Of a stretch of 5,367 bases of DNA, positions 1 to 4,832 are shown in pieces (the first letter of the stretch is position 1; the number at the start of each line of letters is the position of its first letter). Under the pieces are notes generated by a model that saw only the letters and a program-made list of their open reading frames with translations, made no database searches and had not been told where the DNA came from. The position numbers and the translations under genes are program-made. The DNA lies in NCBI GenBank assembly GCA_004322325.1, contig SCTP01000298.1, forward strand, positions 1 to 5,367, in the 5' to 3' direction. This stretch comes from Gammaproteobacteria bacterium. Lineage in GTDB: Bacteria; Pseudomonadota; Gammaproteobacteria; DSM-16500.

Positions 1-155
1 ATTTAATTGCGGAATTAATGAAACAAGCAATTGAAGAACATGAGCGCCAACAACAACGCTCGCAAGCCATTGAAGCGTTGCTTAAATTACGCAAAAAACA
101 AAAACCTATCTCTAATAAAGCAATTCGCGCTGCTCGCCATCGTGGCCGACCATGA
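1..155 (+). CDS. Type II antitoxin, partner of VapC (3' part only)
   Basis: The frame beginning at base 3 is open from the window edge to a TGA at 153-155 and encodes at least 50 residues, so the N-terminal DNA-binding domain lies outside the window. The visible part is a charged helical segment (rich in E, Q, K and R) followed by a basic tail ending R-A-A-R-H-R-G-R-P. Such tails are common in small antitoxins whose C-terminal region wraps the cognate toxin. The stop overlaps the start of the downstream PIN-domain toxin as ATGA, the usual translational coupling of an antitoxin-toxin pair. Without the N-terminus I cannot say whether it is of the Phd/YefM, AbrB or ribbon-helix-helix type; the style of the toxin slightly favours Phd/YefM. 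Antitoxins of this kind neutralise the toxin and normally autorepress the operon, whose promoter would lie upstream of the window. Confidence 0.75.
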   Translation, partial: LIAELMKQAIEEHERQQQRSQAIEALLKLRKKQKPISNKAIRAARHRGRP

Positions 156-163
156 AATCCTTA
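125..163 (+). repeat. Direct repeat copy 1 (intact antitoxin/toxin junction)
   Basis: This stretch covers the last codons of the antitoxin, the ATGA overlap and the first four codons of vapC. It recurs 1182 bases downstream at 1307-1345 with 34 of 39 positions identical. The differences lie at 137, 147, 148, 149 and 160. Confidence 0.85.
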
Positions 164-586
164 GTCATCGATGCTAATGTTATTGTGAAATGGATATTTC
201 CTGAACGAAAAGACGAAGAGCATTTACCGCAAGCCTTATATTTGTTAAGCGCTATCAAGCAAGGTATGGTTAAAATATTTCAACCTTCTCATTGGCTAGT
301 AGAAGTTGCTTCTGTCGTGGTCCGTTTACAGCCTAAAGTTGCAAAAGATGCCATCAACATATTGGGCGCTCTACAATTTCCAATTATGGACAATCCTGAA
401 ATTTTCTATATTGCCTGCCAGTTAGCTGAACGCTATAACCATCATTTATTTGATACACTTTACCATGCTGTTGCGCTTCACCAAGAAAACGCACAATTTA
501 TTACCGCCGACGAAAAATATTATCGAAAAGCCTCAAAAGAAGGAGCGATTATCCGTTTAGCTGACTTTTCTATTTTTGATGATTAA
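152..586 (+). CDS. vapC: VapC-type PIN-domain ribonuclease toxin
   Basis: The 144-residue product has the length and layout of a VapC toxin, a magnesium-dependent endoribonuclease that cuts tRNA or rRNA when its antitoxin is degraded. The four acidic residues expected at the PIN active site are visible: D7 in the opening V-I-D-A-N motif, E51 in W-L-V-E-V-A, D101 in H-L-F-D-T-L-Y-H-A, and D120 in I-T-A-D-E-K. The Y/H-x-x-A helix after D101 and the T-A-D motif are typical. All catalytic positions are present, so the toxin is probably functional. Its ATG overlaps the antitoxin stop by ATGA, and there is no strong Shine-Dalgarno sequence ahead of it, which suggests translation by coupling to the antitoxin. 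The RNA target cannot be deduced. Confidence 0.88.
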   Translation: MKSLVIDANVIVKWIFPERKDEEHLPQALYLLSAIKQGMVKIFQPSHWLVEVASVVVRLQPKVAKDAINILGALQFPIMDNPEIFYIACQLAERYNHHLFDTLYHAVALHQENAQFITADEKYYRKASKEGAIIRLADFSIFDD

Positions 587-625
587 CATAAAATAACAAT
601 CTGATCACACCAGGTTACTATAAAA

Positions 626-1267
626 ATGCCATTTAAACTTTATACACATCAAGATTCAGCAAACGGACGCAAAGTATTAGCAATTTCTTATCATTTAAAT
701 CTTGAGCCTGAAATAATAAAAGTTAATATCTATCAGGGAGAGGGTCAAAAGCCTGATTATTTAAAAATAAATCCGTTTGGGAAAATTCCAACGCTTATTG
801 AAGATCATTTTATTTTGTGGGAGTCCAATGCCATCTTGCAATATATTGCTGAAAAGCATGGTCACTTTAAGCTGAGTTCGGATGATTCTGAAAAGAGAGC
901 CGATATTGCACGATGGCTTTTCTGGGAATCTTCGCATTGGCAACCTGCGATCAGCGCCGTTTTAGCTCCTGCTGTTGGCCATCATTTATTGCCGAATTTA
1001 TTTCCTCAACCTTCTGAAAATCCAAACTGGAACCATCCTGAATTTAAGCACTGGGCAACTTACTTAAACACCCATCTTATACAACACGATTTTCTATCAA
1101 ACAACACACTTACTATTGCTGATTTTTCTGTCGCTGCAATGATGACTTATTTTCGTTTTGCAAAATTTCCTTTTGATAAATTTCCTGCCCTGAAAGATTG
1201 GTATGAACGCATTGAAGCACTGGATGCGTGGAAGCAATCGGAATCTAAACTTTGGGCTGTTGTGTGA
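626..1267 (+). CDS. Glutathione S-transferase family protein
   Basis: The 213-residue cytosolic protein has the two-domain GST layout. Residues 1-80 form the thioredoxin-like domain, with S11 in the S-A-N-G-R-K-V segment at the usual place of the serine that activates glutathione, the cis-proline motif G-K-I-P at 52-55, and the E-S-N motif at 66-68 that binds the gamma-glutamyl group. The rest is the helical domain, which includes T-L-T-I-A-D-F-S around 161-168; this matches the conserved N-capping box (T163, D166) of GSTs. Enzymes of this family conjugate or reduce electrophiles with glutathione; the substrate here cannot be predicted. The gene starts 39 bases after the toxin, with only a weak AGG (612-614) ahead of it, so it may be read through from the toxin-antitoxin operon, but no functional link is implied. 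A relic antitoxin/toxin junction follows directly downstream. Confidence 0.9.
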   Translation: MPFKLYTHQDSANGRKVLAISYHLNLEPEIIKVNIYQGEGQKPDYLKINPFGKIPTLIEDHFILWESNAILQYIAEKHGHFKLSSDDSEKRADIARWLFWESSHWQPAISAVLAPAVGHHLLPNLFPQPSENPNWNHPEFKHWATYLNTHLIQHDFLSNNTLTIADFSVAAMMTYFRFAKFPFDKFPALKDWYERIEALDAWKQSESKLWAVV

Positions 1268-1295
1268 AAAAAATTAATATCTGCATTTAGTCGTC

Positions 1296-1348
1296 ATGTC
1301 CGCCTCTCGCGCTGCTCGTCATCGTGGCTAGCCATGAAATCTTTAAAT
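1296..1348 (+). pseudogene. Relic of a second antitoxin-toxin (vapBC) junction
   Basis: In the antitoxin frame this stretch reads M-S-A-S-R-A-A-R-H-R-G and then TAG, which reproduces the antitoxin tail R-A-A-R-H-R-G seen at the left of the window but ends two residues early. The ATGA overlap is kept at 1334-1337, followed by M-K-S-L, the first four residues of the toxin. After that the similarity is lost, and the stop codon of the opposite-strand flavoprotein gene begins at 1351. No room remains for a toxin domain, so this is a remnant, not a gene. Either a second toxin-antitoxin locus was deleted or replaced here, or a fragment of the first was duplicated. The relic occupies most of the 81-base gap after the GST gene. 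Confidence 0.7.
1307..1345 (+). repeat. Direct repeat copy 2 (decayed antitoxin/toxin junction)
   Basis: This is the second copy of the junction repeat at 125-163. All five differences from copy 1 are transitions (C/T or A/G). Two of them, with a third neighbour, turn the arginine codon before the terminal proline into TAG (1329-1331). Similarity fades beyond 1345 and before 1307. The pair flanks the 3' part of the antitoxin-toxin unit plus the GST gene. Confidence 0.85.
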
Positions 1349-2305
1349 TTATATTATAGAACAACCCACCTTTCTTCTAGCAGCTGACTCTCCAACATCA
1401 TTGTTCGCTTCATTATTATTGTTATTATTTATCTCATTTAAAAATGCACGTCCTCCTGTCCTCATTCTTAGCTTATAGGAGGGAATAGATGTACTTCGCA
1501 GAGAAATAACCGCACTTCCAACAAGGTCAAGACCAGAATTCATTAAATGTATAGCACCAATTTCTCGTGTTACCAATTTTTGCACTCTATCTTGATAATA
1601 TTCTAGAGGCGTCATTTCCAACGCTGAGGAATAGAACATCATGCTACTTGGCATCTTATTAACATTGAGTGTTTTTTTATTTTCAAACAATGCTTTCATA
1701 GCTGTCACAAAATGTGGCACACATCTTGCGTTATCACTAAAGCTTCGATAAAAAGGGCAAGCAAACCCTTCCTCACCAATTTGAAAAATATTTTTACCTT
1801 CTACTCTTTTACAAAAAATCTTACTTGCATATAATGATAACGTAATCATCGCTATTTTTAGCGTGTTATCTATCATAACTTCTTTAGCAATATTCTTTCT
1901 GCCACTCAAATAAACTTGTATAGTTTTCAATAAATTATCTTCAATTTTATCAGCATCTGCCAAAGTATAGGGGTTTTTAAAGGTAGCTTCTTTCATTTGT
2001 TGATAAGTGTTTTCATCCCCAAAAATTCGAAGCGAGACAGGTGTGACTCCATTTTTTTCATGCCCTATATATTCCGAAACAATATGGTTTGTGTGAGAGA
2101 GAACACCTGGTAACTGAGTTAATTTTCTCAGTGGATTCGTTTTGCCTTCTACTTTATATTTTACTTCAGCCGCATAACGTAATTTTTCATTGATCTGATC
2201 TTCATTGCCAAATACTTGTGGATGCACGATGCCACGCAACCCACCACTACCAACAAAATTTTCCGTTTCAGGGTATCTTTGTTGTAAAGAATTAAAATCT
2301 TTCAC
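1349..2305 (-). CDS. C-terminal fragment of the FAD-binding monooxygenase-like protein
   Basis: This 318-residue frame holds the remainder of the split flavoprotein. Its first possible start is a GTG at 2303-2305, but the frame continues coherently upstream of it to the A-run, so the GTG is probably an internal valine and not a true start. The fragment contains V-G-S-G-G-L-R near residue 18, in the position of the A-D-G-x-x-S segment of PHBH-fold monooxygenases, and I-G-E-E-G near 176. Hydrophobic helices follow, then N293-N298 and the terminal C-S-I-I. It lacks the FAD-binding N-terminus, so independent enzymatic function is doubtful, though the tail could still act as a lipidation signal if this part is made. 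Confidence 0.55.
   Translation of the reverse strand: MKDFNSLQQRYPETENFVGSGGLRGIVHPQVFGNEDQINEKLRYAAEVKYKVEGKTNPLRKLTQLPGVLSHTNHIVSEYIGHEKNGVTPVSLRIFGDENTYQQMKEATFKNPYTLADADKIEDNLLKTIQVYLSGRKNIAKEVMIDNTLKIAMITLSLYASKIFCKRVEGKNIFQIGEEGFACPFYRSFSDNARCVPHFVTAMKALFENKKTLNVNKMPSSMMFYSSALEMTPLEYYQDRVQKLVTREIGAIHLMNSGLDLVGSAVISLRSTSIPSYKLRMRTGGRAFLNEINNNNNNEANNDVGESAARRKVGCSII
1352..1363 (-). other. C-terminal CaaX box codons (C-S-I-I)
   Basis: The last four codons before the TAA encode Cys-Ser-Ile-Ile, preceded by the basic A-R-R-K-V-G. Eukaryotic prenyltransferases modify a cysteine four residues from the C-terminus; aliphatic residues such as isoleucine at the second and last positions are compatible, and a nearby basic patch helps membrane binding. 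Bacteria have no such modification, so the motif matters only if the protein enters a eukaryotic cell. Chance occurrence of a four-residue motif is possible. Confidence 0.5.
1412..1429 (-). repeat. AAY trinucleotide repeat encoding polyasparagine
   Basis: Six consecutive AAT/AAC codons encode N293-N298 of the C-terminal fragment (389-394 of the restored protein), with N-N-D following soon after. It forms a flexible low-complexity linker just before the basic CaaX tail. As a short tandem repeat it may vary in length between strains. Confidence 0.75.
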
Positions 2306-2328
2306 TTCTTCATATTGAATCTCAATTC

Positions 2329-2592
2329 CTATTGAAATAGCATAATCACGTAATTTTTTTCAAGATCACTGATAATGACTTTTGCAGGCACACTATCCAG
2401 CAACTCACCAAATCCGTTACTTCTATCCATTTTTCCAAAAGCGGTGTAATCCACATACATCGCGTGGTTACGAGTAGGCTCAGGATACTTTTCAAACATC
2501 AATATGTTTTTATCGGGAGAGGTTAATTTTAATTGAATAGCACCTAATAAACCTATTGGCCCTGCACCGATAAAAATAATATCTGGATTCAT
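2329..2592 (-). CDS. N-terminal fragment: FAD/NAD(P)-binding Rossmann domain
   Basis: This 87-residue frame carries the start of the split flavoprotein gene. It has the dinucleotide-binding fingerprint G-A-G-P-I-G (residues 9-14) and an acidic residue at the end of the second strand (E34 in M-F-E-K-Y). A good Shine-Dalgarno sequence, AAGGA at 2599-2603, lies six bases before the ATG, which supports this start. The coherent sequence ends at N80; the last seven residues (Y-V-I-M-L-F-Q) are out of frame and meet a TAG at 2329-2331. Alone it would be a truncated flavin-binding domain and is unlikely to be an enzyme. Confidence 0.6.
   Translation of the reverse strand: MNPDIIFIGAGPIGLLGAIQLKLTSPDKNILMFEKYPEPTRNHAMYVDYTAFGKMDRSNGFGELLDSVPAKVIISDLEKNYVIMLFQ
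2353..2359 (-). other. Frameshift point: A-AAA-AAT slippery heptamer in an A7 run
   Basis: On the minus strand the codons are GAA AAA AAT TAC, so the heptamer A-AAA-AAT is in the phase required for a -1 ribosomal slip. The whole run is seven A (plus T 2354-2360). A -1 slip, or an eighth A added by replication, transcription or sequencing, leads straight into the downstream frame (E-K-N/K-L-R-D-Y). The zero frame ends 22 bases further on. I did not find a convincing downstream stimulatory hairpin by eye, so programmed ribosomal frameshifting is less likely than mutation, polymerase slippage or sequence error. Confidence 0.6.
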
Positions 2593-2598
2593 AAAATA

Positions 2599-2603
2599 TC
2601 CTT
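2599..2603 (-). promoter_or_regulatory. Ribosome binding site of the flavoprotein gene
   Basis: AAGGA on the minus strand, six bases before the ATG at 2590-2592, is a near-ideal Shine-Dalgarno sequence and fixes the start of the N-terminal fragment. A preserved start signal argues that any inactivation is recent. Confidence 0.7.
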
Positions 2604-2642
2604 TTTACTGTAATTCATAGAAAAAATACTGAGAGCGATACT

Positions 2643-2671
2643 ATCATAGTCTTAAGTTATTTATCTATTAA
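2643..2671 (-). promoter_or_regulatory. Candidate sigma-70 promoter for the flavoprotein gene
   Basis: On the minus strand TTAATA (2666-2671) and TATGAT (2643-2648) are separated by 17 bases. They match the -35 consensus at four of six positions and the -10 consensus at five of six. Transcription would start about 45 bases before the ATG. The -10 box lies inside the palindrome ACTATCATAGT (2640-2650), which could be an operator. The region is very AT-rich, so chance matches are likely; another TATAAT on this strand (2707-2712) has no good -35. Confidence 0.35.
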
Positions 2672-2713
2672 AAAATGAGTTACGTTTATGAATAAATTAT
2701 TGTTTTATTATAT

Positions 2714-2740
2714 TTGACTCCCTTGATCTGATAGTACAAT
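2714..2740 (+). promoter_or_regulatory. Candidate sigma-70 promoter for the TauE/SafE gene
   Basis: TTGACT (2714-2719) and TACAAT (2735-2740) each match five of six consensus bases. The 15-base spacer is shorter than the preferred 17, so the promoter would be weak or activator-dependent if real. It would give a leader of about 20 bases that contains the ribosome binding site of the TauE/SafE gene. Confidence 0.4.
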
Positions 2741-2754
2741 ATATCCACACAAAA

Positions 2755-2759
2755 AAGGA
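2755..2759 (+). promoter_or_regulatory. Ribosome binding site of the TauE/SafE gene
   Basis: AAGGA lies six bases before the ATG at 2766-2768 and supports that start over internal ATG codons. Confidence 0.7.
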
Positions 2760-2765
2760 CAACCC

Positions 2766-3542
2766 ATGACAATATTAGAACCCAACATTATATTGTTAAT
2801 TTTCTTATTTCTTGGTGGCTTATTTGCTGGCACGGTTGATGCAATTGCTGGCGGAGGAGGCTTAATCAGCCTTCCGCTATTAATTAGCTTCGGGTTACCT
2901 CCGCATATTGCATTAGGCACCAATAAGCTCCAAGCATCTGCCGGAACATTTGTCGCCACTTATAATTATTTCAAAAACGGATTAATTTCGCTTAACGTTG
3001 TTTTAAAAGGACTATTATTCGGATTCCTCGGCGCAACAAGCGGCGCCATGGCTGCGCAATTTCTCGATTCTGGCATTCTGCAAAAATTACTGCCTTTTCT
3101 TATGGTTATCATTTTTATTTATAGCCTCTACATTCCAAAATTAGGATTACATGATAGCCACCAAAAAATGCCAGAAAATATTTTTTATATACTATTTGGC
3201 TTTATATTAGGATTTTATGATGGCTTCCTAGGACCAGCAGTAGGCTCCATCTGGGTCATCACGCTCGTTTATTTCTTAGGCTACAATATGGCAAAAGCCA
3301 CTGCTTATACAAAATTATTTAATTTGAAGAGCAATATTATTGCCTTTACTTGTTTTGCTCTCGGCCATAATGTGAATTATAAATGGGGAATTGCTATGAT
3401 CGCTGGCCAATTAATCGGTGGAAAATTAGGTTCCAGTCTTGTAATTAAAAAAGGCGCTCAATTGGTACGGCCTATCTTTCTCGTCGTCGTAAGCATCACA
3501 ATCATCGTCATGGTTTATAAAAGCTGGATACTTCGCCAATAA
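2766..3542 (+). CDS. TauE/SafE family (TSUP) inner-membrane permease
   Basis: The 258-residue protein is almost entirely hydrophobic, with about seven to eight membrane segments (roughly 8-28, 32-45, 79-100, 106-124, 140-158, 163-178, 188-222 and 236-254). It shows the internal duplication of the TSUP family. The first repeat carries G-T-V-D-A-I-A-G-G-G-G-L (22-33) and L-G-T-N-K (50-54); the second carries G-F-Y-D-G-F-L-G-P-A-V-G-S (149-161) and A-Y-T-K (180-183). Members export or import sulfite, sulfoacetate, taurine-derived anions or other organic anions; the exact substrate cannot be read from the sequence. The length is normal for the family and no defect is seen. It faces the ABC transporter genes tail-to-tail, its last stop base abutting theirs. 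That neighbourhood makes a sulfur-compound role attractive but not proven. Confidence 0.9.
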   Translation: MTILEPNIILLIFLFLGGLFAGTVDAIAGGGGLISLPLLISFGLPPHIALGTNKLQASAGTFVATYNYFKNGLISLNVVLKGLLFGFLGATSGAMAAQFLDSGILQKLLPFLMVIIFIYSLYIPKLGLHDSHQKMPENIFYILFGFILGFYDGFLGPAVGSIWVITLVYFLGYNMAKATAYTKLFNLKSNIIAFTCFALGHNVNYKWGIAMIAGQLIGGKLGSSLVIKKGAQLVRPIFLVVVSITIIVMVYKSWILRQ

Positions 3543-4829
3543 TTAATGCGGATTCTCTAAACTCAACACCCCTGAGTTATAATCATACGCAAACAACTCT
3601 GCATACCGTCCCCATTCAATCATCGTCCGCAACACCCGTTCCGCCTCACTTTCTGATAAATAATCCTCAAGCAACGAGAGAAAATTCTCTTCCAACGCCC
3701 GATGCCGCGGGTGGCGAATCAATTGATCGTAAATATATCGCGCCAATGGCACATACTTTTTCAAATGAATCGAAAACATTTTTTTTCGCTCTAAAATATC
3801 TGCCTCAGCAAATAGCTTCCCTTCTTCCGTAATCGTGATATCACCTTTCGATACTTTTGCAAAACGCAAAATTTCTAATAATTCCGTCAGCGGAAATAAA
3901 TCATCAATATCCATCATTAATGTTTCGGCCACATCTGGCAAATCCATTTTACCTTGATGCTCCGGCGCATTTAAAATTTCTAATAACCCTGTCACTTCCG
4001 CTACACCTGCTTCCGGTAAGCGATAACCAATATCAATCACACCTTGCTGCAACTTTTCTTCTTGCGGCAGCGTTGTCATCAACGTATACACACGGTCTAC
4101 CTGATTACGAAACCGCGGGTCTAAATCACTACGCGGCATCGGTAAGGTGATTTTTAAATCCGAACGAATCGAACCGGGATTACTGCTGAAAATAATCACA
4201 CGATCAGCAATCGCAATTGCTTCTTCAATACTATGCGTGACAAATAAAATGGCATTTAAACCCGTTTTTTTACTTTGCCATAAATCAATTAAGTCGCTTT
4301 TTAAATTGTCTGCTGTTAACACATCTAATGCAGAAAAAGGTTCGTCCATCAATAAAATATCCGGATTCACCACCAGCGCACGCGCAAAACCAACGCGCTG
4401 CCGCATGCCACCAGACAATTCTTTCGGTAAAGCCGATTCGAAACCATCAAGACCAATCATATCAATAGCTTTAAGCGCACGCTCGCGACGCTCCTCGCGA
4501 TCAACCCCTTGCGCTTCTAAGCCTAATTCTACATTTTGTAAAACTGTAAGCCACGGTAATAAAGCAAATGTTTGAAATACCATCGAGATGCCACGTACCG
4601 GTTGGGAAACCGGTTTGCCGCGATAATAAATCGTGCCATCACTAGGCGCAATTAAACCAGCAATAATACGCATTAATGTCGACTTGCCAGAACCCGATTT
4701 ACCAAGCACCGCAACAATTTCGCCTTCGTACATTTTGAAATTAATGTTGTCTAACACCAATAATTCTTGGCGATCCCCTTTTCGAAACGATTTTTCTACA
4801 TTCACCAACTCAATAATCGGTTCAGACAT
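3543..4829 (-). CDS. ABC transporter ATPase, nitrate/sulfonate/taurine class, with C-terminal AAA-associated domain
   Basis: The 428-residue cytoplasmic ATPase energises import through the permease encoded just upstream. Residues 1-255 form the ABC domain: Walker A G-K-S-G-S-G-K-S-T (43-51), Q-loop Q86, signature L-S-G-G-M (138-142), Walker B I-L-L-M-D-E-P (158-164), D-loop S-A-L-D (166-169) and switch H199. The F-Q-T-F-A-L-L-P-W-L-T-V-x-x-N-V stretch is typical of the SsuB/TauB/NrtD group. Residues from about 275 to 425 are an extra winged-helix-like region that matches my recollection of the AAA-associated C-terminal domain found on a subset of these ATPases; its role is unknown and may be regulatory. 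The gene starts three bases after the permease stop, with GGAG inside the permease end, so the two form an operon. The substrate (sulfonate, nitrate, bicarbonate or other) is undetermined, and no binding-protein gene is in the window. Confidence 0.88.
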   Translation of the reverse strand: MSEPIIELVNVEKSFRKGDRQELLVLDNINFKMYEGEIVAVLGKSGSGKSTLMRIIAGLIAPSDGTIYYRGKPVSQPVRGISMVFQTFALLPWLTVLQNVELGLEAQGVDREERRERALKAIDMIGLDGFESALPKELSGGMRQRVGFARALVVNPDILLMDEPFSALDVLTADNLKSDLIDLWQSKKTGLNAILFVTHSIEEAIAIADRVIIFSSNPGSIRSDLKITLPMPRSDLDPRFRNQVDRVYTLMTTLPQEEKLQQGVIDIGYRLPEAGVAEVTGLLEILNAPEHQGKMDLPDVAETLMMDIDDLFPLTELLEILRFAKVSKGDITITEEGKLFAEADILERKKMFSIHLKKYVPLARYIYDQLIRHPRHRALEENFLSLLEDYLSESEAERVLRTMIEWGRYAELFAYDYNSGVLSLENPH

Positions 4830-4832
4830 GTC

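Larger units (their letters stand above)
1349..2592 (-). pseudogene. FAD-binding monooxygenase-like gene split by a frameshift; CaaX C-terminus
   Basis: Two reading frames form one gene interrupted at a run of seven A near 2354-2360. Adding one base, or slipping by -1, joins them without a gap into about 414 residues, with the bridging segment reading L-R-D-Y-A-I-S-I-G-I-E-I-Q. Residues 1-35 form a Rossmann-type FAD-binding start: beta strand, G-A-G-P-I-G at 9-14, helix, then the strand ending in the acidic E34. R41 follows at the place where PHBH/MICAL-like flavin monooxygenases carry a conserved arginine. A segment near residue 270 (I-F-Q-I-G-E-E-G-F, then P-F-Y-R-S-F) sits where the second FAD motif (G-D) is expected, but here it reads G-E. 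The tail has six asparagines, then A-R-R-K-V-G and a terminal C-S-I-I, a CaaX prenylation motif. The substrate is unknown. It could be a decayed oxidoreductase, an effector-like gene rescued by slippage, or an intact gene with a sequence error. Confidence 0.65.

Noticed and set aside
590..625. TACTAT before the GST start as a -10 box
   Set aside because: There is no matching -35 at a proper distance, and a start there would give an almost leaderless message. Read-through from the toxin operon is at least as likely.
761..943. Minus-strand 60-residue frame inside the GST gene
   Set aside because: It is antisense to the conserved GST N-terminal domain, with no domain or start signal.
2640..2675. 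PmrA-box-like TTAA repeats upstream of the effector-like gene
   Set aside because: Two TTAA motifs occur on the minus strand, but they are about 12 bases apart, not the spacing expected for a tandem PmrA site, and the region is AT-rich.
2708..2959. Minus-strand frame opposite the start of the TauE/SafE gene
   Set aside because: It overlaps the well-supported membrane protein and the promoter region, and its proline-rich translation is an antisense shadow of the glycine-rich motif.
3560..3578. Inverted repeat AACTCA / TGAGTT with a 7-base loop as a terminator
   Set aside because: The stem is only six AT-rich base pairs, it has no following T-run, and it lies within the coding end of the ABC ATPase. 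It is too weak to call.
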